A DNA stretch of 35,410 nt from Ignavibacteria bacterium (GTDB lineage: Bacteria > Bacteroidota > Ignavibacteria > Kapaibacteriales > Kapaibacteriaceae), in NCBI GenBank assembly GCA_947458785.1, contig CANGZU010000010.1, positions 1 through 35,410 of the forward strand, read 5' to 3'. The translations under genes and the position numbers were made by a program. This document shows positions 6,543 to 17,050 of the stretch, in pieces. Numbering within the stretch: the first letter of the stretch is position 1; each line of letters starts with the position of its first letter. The notes beneath the pieces were generated by a model. It was not told the origin of the DNA, did not search any database, and saw only the letters and a list, made by a program, of their open reading frames with translations.

Positions 6543-9539
6543 CTATTGCTTTACAACAGCAGCTGAAGCAGTTCCCTGCGGCGACATCACCCGCACAATG
6601 TATGAGCCCGTTGCCCACGTGCCAGTCTCGAGCTTGAATGATGTTTGGTCATCCGGAAGGGTGATCGCCGCGAGCATTGCTCCCGAAAGCGAGTAAGCTT
6701 CAAGCGTACGGGACGTCCAATGAGGTAGGCTAACACTGACATGGTCAGTCGCTGGCTGCGGTGCAACAGTTAGCAGTGACGATCCAGCCCAATCATGAAC
6801 GGATGTAACGTTCGGGTTATAGGTAAACTGATCAGACATCGTTGAGCAGCCCTCAGCTGTAAATACCTCAACCGAGTACGAGCCAGCAAGATTGGTAACA
6901 AGCACACGTGACGTAGCACCCTCTATCTTCACACCGTCGCGATACCACTGAAACACGCTCACACCGCCAAATGCTGTTGAGCGGAGAGAGTCTTTGCCGA
7001 CAATACTGACAAGGGGCTTCGATGGCGCTTTGTTGATTGTGACCGTCTGTGGTGTCGAGACAGCACGGCAACCATTAGCGTCTTCTACACCCACACTATA
7101 CGTGCCTGATGCATTTGTTGACCGAAGGACAACGCGGCGGTTTGTATCACCGTTTGACCACCGATATGATGTGTATCCTGCGTTAGCTTCAAGTACCACC
7201 GAGTCACCGGCACATACAGTTACTGCCGTAAGCGCTTTCACTGTCGGTGTTGTTGCTGTGCACTGACGTACATCTATCTCCCATATGCCACGTCCATACG
7301 TTGAAATGCGCAATGTATTCGTCGTTGGGATGAGCCTCATTGCACTCACCATCACTGGCGGTATGGCTGTGCCATACGGTTGCCAAAATCCTGAATTTTC
7401 ATCCGAGAAGAAGACACCAAGGTCGGTACCAACAAACAGCCTATTCGTCCCACCACGTTGATAGACAACGGTGTTGCAGGGAACGTTTGGAAGACCGGAC
7501 CCGGTGATGTTCGTAACCGTACCGTTCGAGACACGCATCAGCTTCTGGCCGGCTGAGAAGCCCCCTATGGCTACGAAGTACGTCTTGGGATCGGTCGGGT
7601 GCACTTCTATGCCCATGATAAAACCGCTGAGACCAGTTTGCTGTTGCCAATTCGTGCCACCATTCGTTGTGAACCACAAGGCATTGTCGAAGGCTACGTA
7701 GATGTGTCGTGGGTCTGACGGCGCTACCGCAATCCAACGCGTTGGTACTGACGAAGCAATGTTGGAGATCCTTGTCCATGAAGAGCCAGCATTTGTGCTC
7801 TTGTAGACGTTACCGTAGCCGATGTATACTGTTCCTTGCGTCTTGGGGTCGGCTGCGATTGGTGCAACCCATGCGGCTCTGCTTTCGCCTCGCGCATTCT
7901 GATTCGATGAAAAAGTCCAGTTTGAACCCTGGTTAGTTGTCCGCCAGAATGAGCCATAGTACTGACTACCGTACATGATTGATGGATCAACGTAGTCGAT
8001 GGCAGCCATCATGCCATCGCCATCAAGTGTGTGTACAAACGAAGACCCATTGTTCTTAGACAAAGCGGTGCCGTTGTCCTGTGCTCCAGCGATGGCAAGG
8101 CTAGGGTTAATGTTCGACGTTGCAAGGCCATAGTACTGCTGGATCTTCATCCCGTTGCTCATGTCGCGCCAAGAGATACCCTGATCTGTCGACCGCGCTA
8201 TTCCCCCGTCATGTGTGGAAAAGAGTCGATTCTGTGTTGGATGGAACTTGAAGTAGTGATGATCGGCGTGAACCCAGGGCGTATTACCAGCTCCCGTCCA
8301 GTGTGCCGACAAGACCCATGAAGACCCGTTGTTCGTGGTTCTCCAGATGTTAACCCCGCCAACAAACATCACGTTTGCATTGGTTGGAGAGACTTCCATC
8401 GCAAGGTCATAAAATCCTTGTCCACGGCTGTCGCGACCATCAGCATTCCATCCCAGCAGGTTCAGATTTGTCGGAAGTTTGGTAAACGTTGTGCCGGCGT
8501 CAGTTGACTTGTAAACGCCTTCCATTCCTTGTGATTGGTAGTTCGATGCAACGGCAGCAACCACATTTGCGTTCGCCTTTGTTACCGAAAGTCGAATACG
8601 GTTGGCATTGGGAATTGTATAGACAGCATCCCACTTCAAACCACCGTCTGTTGACCTCTGTATCTGTGCACCACCATTGAGCGCATACGTCGATGCATAC
8701 AACACGGAGGGCAGTGATGGATTGCCGATCAAGTCTTTGTAGGTTCCTGAAGCTTGTTGACGCCAAGATTTTCCGCCATCAGTTGAGCGAAGCATCCCAG
8801 AATACGTTGCTGCTAGAATCACATTCTCATCACGTGGATCAACCCACAGACGACAAACAACCGCGTTCTGTGAAGCATCGTAAGCCGCTCCAGTGATGTT
8901 CCAGGTGGTACCGCCATCCGTCGATTTCAGAATTCCATATGAAAACGCTGCATACCCGGTCAGATCACCTGGCCTTGCGCCGTTGGCATCACCTGTAGCC
9001 GCATAGATCACGGACGGGTTCTTTGTCGAAATCACAATGTCGCTGATTCCCATAACTGGGACCACAGGAATATTGATCGGGGTCCAAAGTGTACCACCGT
9101 TCGTTGTCTTCCATATGCCCCCTGAGGCAGATCCGGCAAAGAGAACGTTGGGATCCGCTGGTGAAATCTCGATCACGTTGACACGGCCAATACCGTTCCA
9201 AGTTGACGTTTCGTTGGGCATGTCCGGCGCTATTGGGCCTAGCTCTTTCCAAACTTTTGGGGCTTGCGCCGACTCAAAGGGCTTGCGGTCATTGATTTTC
9301 TGCAATTCGGAAAGGTAAAGTGATGGGCGTGGGAAGGTTCCATCACTGTGCAAACGTCCTTGCCAAAACCACTCCCAACGGCGGAACTGCTTACTTACTC
9401 TTGGTGTGCCGTCTTCGTTCGGCTGTTCAAGGGCCTTCTGCATGGCGTTACGCACACGCTCGTACTCGGTCTCCACGGCGTAGGCTTGAAACGAAAAAAG
9501 AACGAAAGCAAGTACAAGAAAGATGTTGGTTTTCCGCAT
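6543..9539 (-). CDS. Secreted sortilin/BNR-type beta-propeller protein with T9SS type A sorting domain
   Basis: The 998-residue protein begins with a signal peptide (MRKTNIFLVLAFVLFSFQAYA). Residues about 100-757 hold many repeats of the form KSTDGGTTW / WRTTNQGSNW, the Asp-box signature of sortilin/VPS10-like and BNR propellers; about ten copies imply two stacked propellers. Two Ig/PKD-like segments follow (about 765-835 and 840-905, with paired cysteines such as TVCAGDS and NGCRA). The C-terminus (about 915-998, VAPQPATDHVSVSLP to GSYIVRVMSPQG) is a T9SS type A sorting domain. The predicted fate is export through Sec, then T9SS, to the cell surface. No peptidase or glycosidase signature is visible, so binding is likelier than catalysis. 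It is transcribed alone. Confidence 0.9.
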   Translation of the reverse strand: MRKTNIFLVLAFVLFSFQAYAVETEYERVRNAMQKALEQPNEDGTPRVSKQFRRWEWFWQGRLHSDGTFPRPSLYLSELQKINDRKPFESAQAPKVWKELGPIAPDMPNETSTWNGIGRVNVIEISPADPNVLFAGSASGGIWKTTNGGTLWTPINIPVVPVMGISDIVISTKNPSVIYAATGDANGARPGDLTGYAAFSYGILKSTDGGTTWNITGAAYDASQNAVVCRLWVDPRDENVILAATYSGMLRSTDGGKSWRQQASGTYKDLIGNPSLPSVLYASTYALNGGAQIQRSTDGGLKWDAVYTIPNANRIRLSVTKANANVVAAVASNYQSQGMEGVYKSTDAGTTFTKLPTNLNLLGWNADGRDSRGQGFYDLAMEVSPTNANVMFVGGVNIWRTTNNGSSWVLSAHWTGAGNTPWVHADHHYFKFHPTQNRLFSTHDGGIARSTDQGISWRDMSNGMKIQQYYGLATSNINPSLAIAGAQDNGTALSKNNGSSFVHTLDGDGMMAAIDYVDPSIMYGSQYYGSFWRTTNQGSNWTFSSNQNARGESRAAWVAPIAADPKTQGTVYIGYGNVYKSTNAGSSWTRISNIASSVPTRWIAVAPSDPRHIYVAFDNALWFTTNGGTNWQQQTGLSGFIMGIEVHPTDPKTYFVAIGGFSAGQKLMRVSNGTVTNITGSGLPNVPCNTVVYQRGGTNRLFVGTDLGVFFSDENSGFWQPYGTAIPPVMVSAMRLIPTTNTLRISTYGRGIWEIDVRQCTATTPTVKALTAVTVCAGDSVVLEANAGYTSYRWSNGDTNRRVVLRSTNASGTYSVGVEDANGCRAVSTPQTVTINKAPSKPLVSIVGKDSLRSTAFGGVSVFQWYRDGVKIEGATSRVLVTNLAGSYSVEVFTAEGCSTMSDQFTYNPNVTSVHDWAGSSLLTVAPQPATDHVSVSLPHWTSRTLEAYSLSGAMLAAITLPDDQTSFKLETGTWATGSYIVRVMSPQGTASAAVVKQ

Positions 9540-9679
9540 GACTGGCGTGACCTGTTATGGTACGTAGATCAAATTATCGAGTCGCTTAACGCAACGGAGA
9601 ACACTACAACAGAGTTCCGTTACACGAGTTCGCAATTTACGACCGATATTTGCCTCAAATTGCACGAAAAAGGAATCAC
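9540..9679. other. Divergent intergenic region between the propeller gene and kbl
   Basis: This 140-base region must hold promoters for both neighbours. On the plus strand there is a fair -7 box (listed separately). On the minus strand TAATTTG with a TTG 15 bases upstream is a weak candidate for the propeller gene. I see no hairpin, small RNA or further ORF. Confidence 0.5.
9645..9652 (+). promoter_or_regulatory. Possible -7 promoter box (GATATTTG) for kbl
   Basis: It matches TAnnTTTG at all fixed positions except the first base, with TTA 22 bases upstream as a rough -33. It predicts a leader of about 24 bases to the ATG at 9680. The TTG start used by the ORF track (9650) lies inside this box, another reason to prefer 9680. 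Confidence 0.35.
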
Positions 9680-10879
9680 ATGGACGCATCGTTTCTCGAC
9701 CGGTTGACCGTTGAACTCACCGCAATTGATGAAGCTGGCTTGTACAAACGCGAACGCATCATCACATCACACCAGGGCCCTGAGATAACGGTTCAGGGTG
9801 GCACGGAGCCAGTGCTGAACTTCTGTGCCAATAACTACCTGGGGTTATCATCTCATCCCAAAGTTATTGAGGCTGCTAAGGCGTATCTCGACAGCCACGG
9901 CTTCGGTATGTCCAGTGTGCGCTTCATCTGTGGAACGCAGGATATTCACCGTGAGCTTGAGCAGAAGATTGCATCCTTCTGCGGCACTGATGATACAATT
10001 CTCTATGCTGCATGCTTTGATGCCAATGGTGGAGTGTTCGAGCCTCTTCTTTCTGAGGAGGATGCGATCATCTCAGATGCTCTTAATCACGCATCTATCA
10101 TTGATGGCGTCCGCCTGTGCAAAGCGCGCAGATACCGATACGAGTCATGCAACATGGATGATCTCGAAACGCAATTGCGTCAGGCGCGTGCCGATGGTGC
10201 TCGCACCATATTGATCGTCACCGATGCAGTGTTTTCGATGGATGGAACGATTGCCCCTTTAGACAAGATCTGTGACCTGGCTGATCAATACCAAGCTTTA
10301 ACGATGGTTGACGAGTGTCACTCCATGGGCTTTATGGGCAAGCATGGGCGTGGTGTGGTTGAACACTGCGGTGTCACAGGACGTGTCGACATTATCACAG
10401 GAACTCTTGGTAAAGCGCTTGGTGGGGGTATCGGAGGATTTACAACAGGACGCAAGCAGATCATAGATATGCTTCGCCAACGTTCTCGTCCGTATCTCTT
10501 TTCAAATTCCCTACCCCCTTCCATCGTAGGTGCTGGCATTGCGGTGATGGACCTTCTGAGCACCACAACAGAACTGCGTGATACTCTTGAGTCGAACACA
10601 GCCTACTTCCGGGAAGGCATGTCGAAGTTGGGATTCGACATCGTGCCCGGAACCCATCCGATCACCCCGGTCATGCTCTATGACGCGCCGCTCGCTCAGG
10701 CCATGGCAAACAAGCTCCTAGATCATGGAATCTATGTGATCGGGTTCTTCTATCCGGTTGTTCCGAAGGGCAAGGCACGTATTCGTGTCCAAGTGTCTGC
10801 AGCTCACACACGAGAGCACCTTGACAAGGCGATACAGGCGTTTGGTTCAGTAGGTCGAGAGCTCGGAGTGATATCATGA
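9680..10879 (+). CDS. kbl: Glycine C-acetyltransferase (2-amino-3-ketobutyrate CoA ligase)
   Basis: Kbl is a PLP enzyme that cleaves 2-amino-3-ketobutyrate with CoA into glycine and acetyl-CoA in threonine breakdown. The protein resembles E. coli Kbl along its whole length: [45 protein letters not shown], and the PLP lysine in [11 protein letters not shown] (K245). I start at 9680 (MDASFLDRL, 399 residues; E. coli has 398), with AGGA eight bases upstream, instead of the TTG at 9650. Threonine dehydrogenase, the usual partner, is not in the window. The stop overlaps the next start (ATGA), so it is co-translated with a 3-hydroxyacyl-CoA dehydrogenase. Confidence 0.95.
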   Translation: MDASFLDRLTVELTAIDEAGLYKRERIITSHQGPEITVQGGTEPVLNFCANNYLGLSSHPKVIEAAKAYLDSHGFGMSSVRFICGTQDIHRELEQKIASFCGTDDTILYAACFDANGGVFEPLLSEEDAIISDALNHASIIDGVRLCKARRYRYESCNMDDLETQLRQARADGARTILIVTDAVFSMDGTIAPLDKICDLADQYQALTMVDECHSMGFMGKHGRGVVEHCGVTGRVDIITGTLGKALGGGIGGFTTGRKQIIDMLRQRSRPYLFSNSLPPSIVGAGIAVMDLLSTTTELRDTLESNTAYFREGMSKLGFDIVPGTHPITPVMLYDAPLAQAMANKLLDHGIYVIGFFYPVVPKGKARIRVQVSAAHTREHLDKAIQAFGSVGRELGVIS

Positions 10880-11721
10880 TCATCGGTATCTGCGGAGCTG
10901 GCACTATGGGGCGCGGAATTGCGATAGCGTCTCTTTTGGTTGGTCACCGTGTAGTTTTCTTCGATATCCACCAAGGCGCAGTTGATTCGGCCGTGACGTA
11001 TGTCAAAGGCCAGCTGGCGAAGTCGGTAGAAAAAGGCAAGATGTCTGCCGAGGCGTTTGCTTCTGTTGTTCTTGATGGCGGAGATGATGTTGGCTTATTG
11101 AAAGATTGCGACATCATCATCGAGGCTGTAGCAGAAGTCCTTGATATCAAGCATTCCCTGTTTCAGGCGCTCGAAGCCGCCGTCAGCGAAGAGTGCATTC
11201 TCACGTCCAATACCTCGTCGATCAGCATTGCATCCATCGCACGAACGCTTCAGCGACCTGATCGATTTGCAGGCCTGCATTTCTTCAATCCTGCCCACAT
11301 CATGAAGCTTGTCGAAGTTATTCGTGGTCCTCGTACTTCTCAGCATACCGTCGACGTGTGCGTTGAATTTGCTAAGGACCTCGGTAAGACACCTGTGGTT
11401 GCCAAGGATGCACCTGGCTTTATCGTAAACCGGATAGCCAGAAACTACTACAACGAGTCGCAGCGCATCGTAATGGAGGGGGCAAGCACTGTTGAGACTG
11501 TTGACACTCTTATCAAGGGTCTCGGATTCAAAATGGGCCCATTCGAGCTAATGGATCTCATAGGAGTAGACGTTAATCTGGATGTGACAAAGTCGCAATG
11601 GCAGCAGTTCTTTCTTGAACCACGATTCACACCATCGCTCATGCAGCAGCAGATGGTGGATGCTGGACTTCATGGCAGGAAGTCTGGACGCGGTTTTTAC
11701 GATTATTCACCGAACGAGTAA
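10876..11721 (+). CDS. hbd: 3-hydroxybutyryl-CoA dehydrogenase family protein
   Basis: The 281-residue enzyme interconverts 3-hydroxyacyl-CoA and 3-oxoacyl-CoA with NAD(P). The Rossmann motif GAGTMGRG lies at 7-14, the catalytic pair is in [16 protein letters not shown] (H135, E147), and the C-terminal domain carries APGFIVNRI and [14 protein letters not shown]. It is the stand-alone short form (Hbd/PaaH), without the enoyl-CoA hydratase fusion. No thiolase or hydratase gene is near. The ATGA overlap with kbl suggests a joint role feeding acetyl-CoA metabolism, but chain length and direction cannot be read from sequence. Confidence 0.93.
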   Translation: MIIGICGAGTMGRGIAIASLLVGHRVVFFDIHQGAVDSAVTYVKGQLAKSVEKGKMSAEAFASVVLDGGDDVGLLKDCDIIIEAVAEVLDIKHSLFQALEAAVSEECILTSNTSSISIASIARTLQRPDRFAGLHFFNPAHIMKLVEVIRGPRTSQHTVDVCVEFAKDLGKTPVVAKDAPGFIVNRIARNYYNESQRIVMEGASTVETVDTLIKGLGFKMGPFELMDLIGVDVNLDVTKSQWQQFFLEPRFTPSLMQQQMVDAGLHGRKSGRGFYDYSPNE

Positions 11722-11732
11722 GAGCCTCGCCG

Positions 11733-12929
11733 ATGATGGTAGAACTCTTTCTTGCTCAGCGTTTTTCTTCCTCGCTTCGCAAGGATGTCTTTACGCGTTT
11801 TACAACGTTGATGACAACACTGAGCATTACGGTTGGTTATTCGGCAGTCTGCATCGCGCTTAGTATCCTTCAAGGATATTCAGACACGATCGTTACAACA
11901 GCAACTAGGTTCACATCAGATGTCGTTGTGCGCTCGCAGATAAGTGTCGACTTTGACGAGACCAGCAAACTAACCTCGGAGCTACTACGAATGCCCCAGG
12001 TCCGTGATGTCTCCGTCATCCTAGAGCGTGAGGCACTGATCAAGTTTCAGGGTCAGATCGATGGTGTCATGCTTCATGGCATCAACAGAAAGAGAGCATC
12101 GCTGCTTTCGGATGTTGTTACGCCACGTGATGTGGGTTTACGAAGCGGTTTCGGATTGATCATCGGATGTGGGGTCGCTTCCCGCTTGGGCGCGAAAAAT
12201 GGTGACACAGTGACGTTGATCATGCAGCAGCATTCGGCTACTGTTCCAGCCGTCCGTCGCATACCTATCGTTGCAACATTTCAAACTGGTATGGGCATGC
12301 AGGACGATAACGTAGCACTGCTAGACATTGATTCTTTGCGGTCGTTCTCTGCTGCTCATCATTCTGCATCTTCTGCAATACTTGTTACTGCACACAACAC
12401 CGACAGTGCTTCTTCACTCGCGCAGCAGATCCGCTCCCGGTGGAGCTCTTCGGTCTTCGCCGCGACCTACAAAGAGGTCTTTCAAGGGATATGGGGCTGG
12501 ATTGAACTTCAACGCAAGCCCATTCCAATCGTGCTCGGGCTGCTATCACTGGTAGCAGTCGTATCTATCGTTTCGTCGCTTTTGCTAATGATCGTTCAAA
12601 AGGTCAAATCAATAGCCATTTTGGCGACGCTCGGGATGAGCGCCTCGCGCATAGGACTTGTTGTACTCGTCAGAGCAGTAGTGTCGGCCGTGATCGGCGT
12701 AAGCTCTGGATTCATGCTTACAACTGCGTTCTGGTACGTACAAAGCACATTTGCTCTCATCAAACTTGACAGTAGCCTGTACTATGTGTCGAGTCTGCCG
12801 GTTGCCTTTGAGCCCGGTTTGATGATCCTAGTCGCCATGGGAATCATTGGCTTGACGGTCGCCGTTGCATTGTTGCCAATGCTCGTGGCTCGACGTATCA
12901 AGCCTGCTCGCGCGCTGCGTTTTTCTTAA
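11733..12929 (+). CDS. ABC transporter permease of the LolC/LolE (FtsX) family
   Basis: This 398-residue protein has the FtsX-like plan: one N-terminal helix (about 25-47, TLMTTLSITVGYSAVCIALS), a large extracytoplasmic domain (about 50-260), then three helices near 265-290 (PIPIVLGLLSLVAVVSIVSSLL), 310-335 and 360-385, ending in a basic tail (ARRIKPARALRFS). LolC/E-type permeases extract lipoproteins from the inner membrane for transfer to the outer membrane. The LolD ATPase is not nearby. The gene starts 11 bases after the dehydrogenase stop with only weak Shine-Dalgarno; ATG at 11733 and 11736 are equally possible. Its last 32 bases overlap the end of doxX on the opposite strand. Confidence 0.88.
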   Translation: MMVELFLAQRFSSSLRKDVFTRFTTLMTTLSITVGYSAVCIALSILQGYSDTIVTTATRFTSDVVVRSQISVDFDETSKLTSELLRMPQVRDVSVILEREALIKFQGQIDGVMLHGINRKRASLLSDVVTPRDVGLRSGFGLIIGCGVASRLGAKNGDTVTLIMQQHSATVPAVRRIPIVATFQTGMGMQDDNVALLDIDSLRSFSAAHHSASSAILVTAHNTDSASSLAQQIRSRWSSSVFAATYKEVFQGIWGWIELQRKPIPIVLGLLSLVAVVSIVSSLLLMIVQKVKSIAILATLGMSASRIGLVVLVRAVVSAVIGVSSGFMLTTAFWYVQSTFALIKLDSSLYYVSSLPVAFEPGLMILVAMGIIGLTVAVALLPMLVARRIKPARALRFS

Positions 12930-13353
12930 ACAGGAAGTTGTCAACGCTTACCCTACCAGGTCCGAGCAACAATACGATGACGCTCAAGACAAGAAACATC
13001 AGACCCGGCTCTTTGTCGCTGAACGTGTCTGCGCCGTGAAACACAAAGACGATAACCGCAAACAGACCAACGTTGAACACCGCTGAAAGCCTGGTGAAAA
13101 GTCCAACAACAAGGCATACTCCACCGAGGAACTCAGTGTATGATGCTAGATAGGCTTGAACGGTGGCCATTGGCCACCCAAGAGATGCCAAGTGACCGGC
13201 CAGTCCGGATACACCACCAAATACTTTGTTCGAGCCGTGATGGATCAGAAGGGCCCCTAGCGAGACCCGCGCAATGACAGTTGGAAGAGTCAGTGTCCAG
13301 GGCTTGACGAGCAGCTCATGTAAGTTTTGGCCAATAACGCTCGGGAGATTCAT
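12898..13353 (-). CDS. DoxX family membrane protein
   Basis: The 151-residue protein has four predicted helices (about 24-40, 67-85, 88-106, 117-133) and the DoxX signature LIHHGSNKVFGGVSG after the first. The family is loosely linked to quinone or thiol redox at the inner membrane, but most members, including this one, have no assigned reaction. It is the last gene of the yqeY-mutS2-accC-purL run and starts only three bases after the purL stop. Its 3' end overlaps the permease gene by 32 bases in convergent orientation, and I see no hairpin terminator there. Confidence 0.88.
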   Translation of the reverse strand: MNLPSVIGQNLHELLVKPWTLTLPTVIARVSLGALLIHHGSNKVFGGVSGLAGHLASLGWPMATVQAYLASYTEFLGGVCLVVGLFTRLSAVFNVGLFAVIVFVFHGADTFSDKEPGLMFLVLSVIVLLLGPGRVSVDNFLFKKNAAREQA

Positions 13354-13356
13354 AGA

Positions 13357-15597
13357 TCAATCTTTGTTAGTTAGCAGTGCTGGAAGTGCTTGTTCATAGG
13401 ACATGCGTAGCTCGCCAACGTTCATCGTGCAGATGTTCACAAGCTCAACAGACTCTCCACCTGTGACACCGAGCACAACAACAGGCACGTTATGCTTCTG
13501 TGCGCAAGCATGCAAGGCCGCAAGCTTATCTTCTGGAACAGCAGCGATAATGCGGCTCTGTGCTTCTCCAAACAACGCTGCGGCATGCAACGAAAACGGC
13601 CAGTTCATGACCGCTCCAACTCCGTTGCGCAACGTCATCTCGCTCACTGCGACCAACAGGCCCCCTTCAGCGCAGTCGTGTGCAGCGGTTACAAGTCCAG
13701 CACGAATGGCTTCAAGTGTAGCCTTTTGCAGACGGCATTCCTCGTCAATGTCGATGAAAGGGGCATCGCCAGTGATCTTGCCAGTGGTGATCTTCTGATA
13801 CTCTGATCCCCCTAGTTCGTCACGCTGCCAACCCAACAAGACGATTGTTTGGCCTTCTTGAGTAAAGCTGTTACCCACAGTCTTCGATACATCGTCGATA
13901 AGACCAAGCATGCCGATTGTTGGTGTTGGATACACCGCATGGCTCTGAGACTCGTTGTGGAAGCTCACGTTTCCACCAGTAACGGGAGTATCGAGCGCGC
14001 GGCACATGTCGCCCATGCCACGTATGGCCTCGGCAAACTGATAGTATACTTCCGGATCGTAAGGGTTGCCAAAATTCAAACAGTTCGTAATTGCCACGGG
14101 CTCGGCACCAACACAGACGCAATTCCGCGCTGCTTCGGCCACTGCGCTTATGCCGCCTCGATGTGGATTGAGATAGACATATCGACTATTGCAGTCAGTT
14201 GTCACCGCCACGGCCTGCCCTGGCAGTTCCTTGATGCGCAAGATCGCAGCATCGCCATCGGAGCGCATAACGGTATTGTCGCCTACTTGCGAGTCGTACT
14301 GCTCATAGACCCAACGTTTGCTCGCAATCGTCGGACTCGACACAAGATTGCGCAACGTACTGGTGATGTCGGCGGCCGAGAGAACCGGACCATGGTCAAC
14401 AACATGTTGTGTTATGTCGAGATATGCTGGACGCTTCTGCTCACGAACGTACACGGGAGCGTCGCCGCCAAGCACAAGAGACTGGGCCGGGATACACGAA
14501 ACAAGTTTGCCATGGCGTGAAATGGAGACAAGACTATCATCGGTTACTTCGCCGATCTGCACAAATGGAACATCCCATTTCTGACATACTGCGATGGCCT
14601 GTGCTTCTTTGCCCTTCTCAACAACAACGAGCATACGCTCTTGAGACTCTGAAAGCATGATTTCGTAGGCGCTCATACCTTCCTCACGAAGAGGCACCAT
14701 ATCGAGATCGATTCTCATTCCAACATTACCCTTTGCGCTCATTTCAGCTGTCGAGCAGGAGATACCAGCGGCACCCATGTCCTGCATTCCAACAACAACG
14801 CCTGCCTGGATGAGCTCAAGCGAGGCTTCCAACAGTAGCTTCTCTGCAAATGGGTCGCCTACTTGCACTGTTGGACGCATGTTTTCGGTTTCCTCGTCGA
14901 ACTCGCGAGATGCAAGAAGCGATGCACCATGAATGCCATCGCGTCCCGTGCTGGATCCCATGATGAAGACCGGATTACCTGGACCCTCTGCGGTTGCCGA
15001 GGCCATGCCGTCGGCTTTCAGAACCCCAACTGCCATCGCATTTACAAGCGGGTTATCAGTGTAGCAGCGGTCGAAGTATACTTCGCCGCCTACAGTTGGC
15101 ACGCCAAAACAATTGCCATAATGTCCAATGCCACTAACAACACCCTTAACGAGAAATCTAGTGCGGTCTGTCGTTGGCTCGCCGAAGCGCAGAGAATTCA
15201 AAGCTGCTATCGGGCGGGCACCCATGGTGAAGATATCACGCAGGATACCACCGACCCCGGTTGCAGCCCCTTGGAATGGTTCTACAGCACTTGGGTGGTT
15301 GTGCGACTCAATCTTGAAGGCAACCCCGTAGCCCCCTCCGACGTCGATGACACCAGCATTCTCTTCCCCAGCAGCTACCAACATACGTCCACCAGAGCGA
15401 GGAAGCGTCTTGAGCTGCAGAATACTGTTCTTGTAGGAACAGTGTTCACTCCACATCACAGAGTAGATCCCTACTTCCGTATAGGTTGGGGTGCGGCCTA
15501 AAACCGCACATATGCGTTCGAATTCCGCCTCCGTAAGACCAAGCTCGCGTGCGGTTTCTACTGTTACCTCGATTTCACTGTGTGGAGTATTAGACAT
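13357..15597 (-). CDS. purL: Phosphoribosylformylglycinamidine synthase, small-type PurL
   Basis: PurL catalyses the ATP-dependent FGAR to FGAM step of purine synthesis using ammonia delivered by PurQ. At 746 residues it is the small Bacillus-type subunit, without a fused glutaminase, so separate purS and purQ must exist elsewhere. Motifs: [14 protein letters not shown] (conserved His near 52), [21 protein letters not shown] near 98, [14 protein letters not shown] near 265 and FGEAQSR near 675. It overlaps the end of accC by eight bases and runs almost into doxX. Two long ORFs on the plus strand over this gene are shadows. Confidence 0.97.
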   Translation of the reverse strand: MSNTPHSEIEVTVETARELGLTEAEFERICAVLGRTPTYTEVGIYSVMWSEHCSYKNSILQLKTLPRSGGRMLVAAGEENAGVIDVGGGYGVAFKIESHNHPSAVEPFQGAATGVGGILRDIFTMGARPIAALNSLRFGEPTTDRTRFLVKGVVSGIGHYGNCFGVPTVGGEVYFDRCYTDNPLVNAMAVGVLKADGMASATAEGPGNPVFIMGSSTGRDGIHGASLLASREFDEETENMRPTVQVGDPFAEKLLLEASLELIQAGVVVGMQDMGAAGISCSTAEMSAKGNVGMRIDLDMVPLREEGMSAYEIMLSESQERMLVVVEKGKEAQAIAVCQKWDVPFVQIGEVTDDSLVSISRHGKLVSCIPAQSLVLGGDAPVYVREQKRPAYLDITQHVVDHGPVLSAADITSTLRNLVSSPTIASKRWVYEQYDSQVGDNTVMRSDGDAAILRIKELPGQAVAVTTDCNSRYVYLNPHRGGISAVAEAARNCVCVGAEPVAITNCLNFGNPYDPEVYYQFAEAIRGMGDMCRALDTPVTGGNVSFHNESQSHAVYPTPTIGMLGLIDDVSKTVGNSFTQEGQTIVLLGWQRDELGGSEYQKITTGKITGDAPFIDIDEECRLQKATLEAIRAGLVTAAHDCAEGGLLVAVSEMTLRNGVGAVMNWPFSLHAAALFGEAQSRIIAAVPEDKLAALHACAQKHNVPVVVLGVTGGESVELVNICTMNVGELRMSYEQALPALLTNKD

Positions 15598-17032
15598 CGG
15601 AAGGAAGTGGTTGACGTCGCTCGTCTTCTACAGCATGACCGATTGCTGCAATCGAAGCAACGTGTGATAAAAAGGTTGATGAGATGTCAAGGGGCCAGTG
15701 GTCCTTGACGAAGAACGTACTGTAGTTACCGGAGACAAATGGCTCTGAATCTAGCACCTGACGACAAAAAGGGATGGTTGTCTTAAATCCAACAATCTGA
15801 TATGCGTCGAGTGCACGCTTTGTGCGTTCGATGCACTCCTGCCTGGTGTCTGCATGCACAACAAGCTTGGCAACCATTGGGTCGTAGTGCACGCTAACTT
15901 CATAGCCCTCATAGAGGGCAGAATCATTCCGCACGGATTCACCTCCTGGCAGCTGCATAAAGCTCACAACACCAGTGTCGGGAAGGAACTCATTGTAGAC
16001 GTCTTCAGCACAGATGCGACACTCAATAGCGGCACCCTTAGGATGTGCGATCTCGTCTTGCGTGATGCTAAGTTGTTCCCCTGATGCGATGCGCAACTGC
16101 TGTTCGACGAAGTCAACGCCTGATATCATTTCGGTAACAGGATGCTCAACCTGCAGTCGGGTATTGACTTCCATGAAATAGAACTCACCTCGTGCATCAA
16201 GCAGAAACTCCAGCGTTCCAGCATTCGTGTATGATGCCTTTTGCACCAAGCGTGAAGCTGCTTCCCCCATTGCTTTACGAATCTCAGGCGTAACCGCCAT
16301 AGACGGTGATTCTTCGATCACCTTTTGATGGCGTCGTTGAATTGAGCACTCGCGCTCAGGGAAATACAGAACGTTGCCGTGATGATCGGCAAGAATCTGA
16401 ATCTCGATGTGACGAGGATGAACGATGTAGCGTTCGATGAAGACCCGATCGTCATTGAACGATGTCTGCGCCTCGCCCTGTGCTGCACGAAAAGCTGATT
16501 CGATTTCTTCTTCTGATTCAACGATGCGCATGCCCTTGCCACCACCACCGGCAGCAGCCTTGATGATGACGGGATAGCCAATGCGATCGACAACCGCACG
16601 GGCCTCATCGAACGATGCAACTGCGCCGTCACTACCAGGCGAGATCGGCACGTTCGAAGCAATTGCAAGATCACGAGCTGCCGTTTTGTCTCCCAACATC
16701 GAGATGGCTTCTGGTGTAGGTCCGATGAACGTCATGCCAGCTTCTGCTACAGCCTTGGCAAACTCGGCGTTCTCTGATAGAAACCCATAGCCCGGGTGGA
16801 TGGCATCAGCGTTTGCCTTCTTCGCAGCCTCAAGAACCTTCTCAATCACGAGATAGGACTCGCGGGGGGTATATCCACCGATCCCGATTGCGATGTCGGC
16901 TTCGGTAACATGGGGCGAGCGTGTATCAGCATCCGAGTAGATGGCAACAGTCTCGATTCCCATGCGTTTGCAGGTTCGCATAACGCGAAGAGCTATCTCG
17001 CCGCGATTGGCGATCAGTACACGTGTAAACAT
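15590..17032 (-). CDS. accC: Biotin carboxylase subunit (AccC / acyl-CoA carboxylase type)
   Basis: The protein carboxylates biotin on a carrier protein, using bicarbonate and ATP. It has the N-terminal [12 protein letters not shown], the ATP-grasp glycine loop [10 protein letters not shown] (160-169), [19 protein letters not shown] near 226 and [14 protein letters not shown] near 288. At 480 residues it is about 30 longer than E. coli AccC, the excess being a C-terminal tail, and it lacks the fused biotinyl domain of long PccA proteins. The ECRICAED stretch resembles the acyl-CoA carboxylase branch, so propionyl-CoA or acetyl-CoA carboxylase are both possible. No accB or carboxyltransferase gene is adjacent, so the carrier and partner must be encoded elsewhere. 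Confidence 0.93.
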   Translation of the reverse strand: MFTRVLIANRGEIALRVMRTCKRMGIETVAIYSDADTRSPHVTEADIAIGIGGYTPRESYLVIEKVLEAAKKANADAIHPGYGFLSENAEFAKAVAEAGMTFIGPTPEAISMLGDKTAARDLAIASNVPISPGSDGAVASFDEARAVVDRIGYPVIIKAAAGGGGKGMRIVESEEEIESAFRAAQGEAQTSFNDDRVFIERYIVHPRHIEIQILADHHGNVLYFPERECSIQRRHQKVIEESPSMAVTPEIRKAMGEAASRLVQKASYTNAGTLEFLLDARGEFYFMEVNTRLQVEHPVTEMISGVDFVEQQLRIASGEQLSITQDEIAHPKGAAIECRICAEDVYNEFLPDTGVVSFMQLPGGESVRNDSALYEGYEVSVHYDPMVAKLVVHADTRQECIERTKRALDAYQIVGFKTTIPFCRQVLDSEPFVSGNYSTFFVKDHWPLDISSTFLSHVASIAAIGHAVEDERRQPLPSDV

Positions 17033-17050
17033 GGCTGCAAAAATACGGAG

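Noticed and set aside
9680-10879. Alternative call of serine palmitoyltransferase for kbl
   Set aside because: The related enzyme exists in this part of the tree, but length and nearly every block match E. coli Kbl closely.
13849-14520. 223-residue plus-strand ORF over purL
   Set aside because: It lies wholly inside purL in antisense, shows no family motif and has no ribosome site; purL is unmistakable on the other strand.
14863-15501. 212-residue plus-strand ORF over purL
   Set aside because: Same reason; its codons are forced by the conserved purL sequence.
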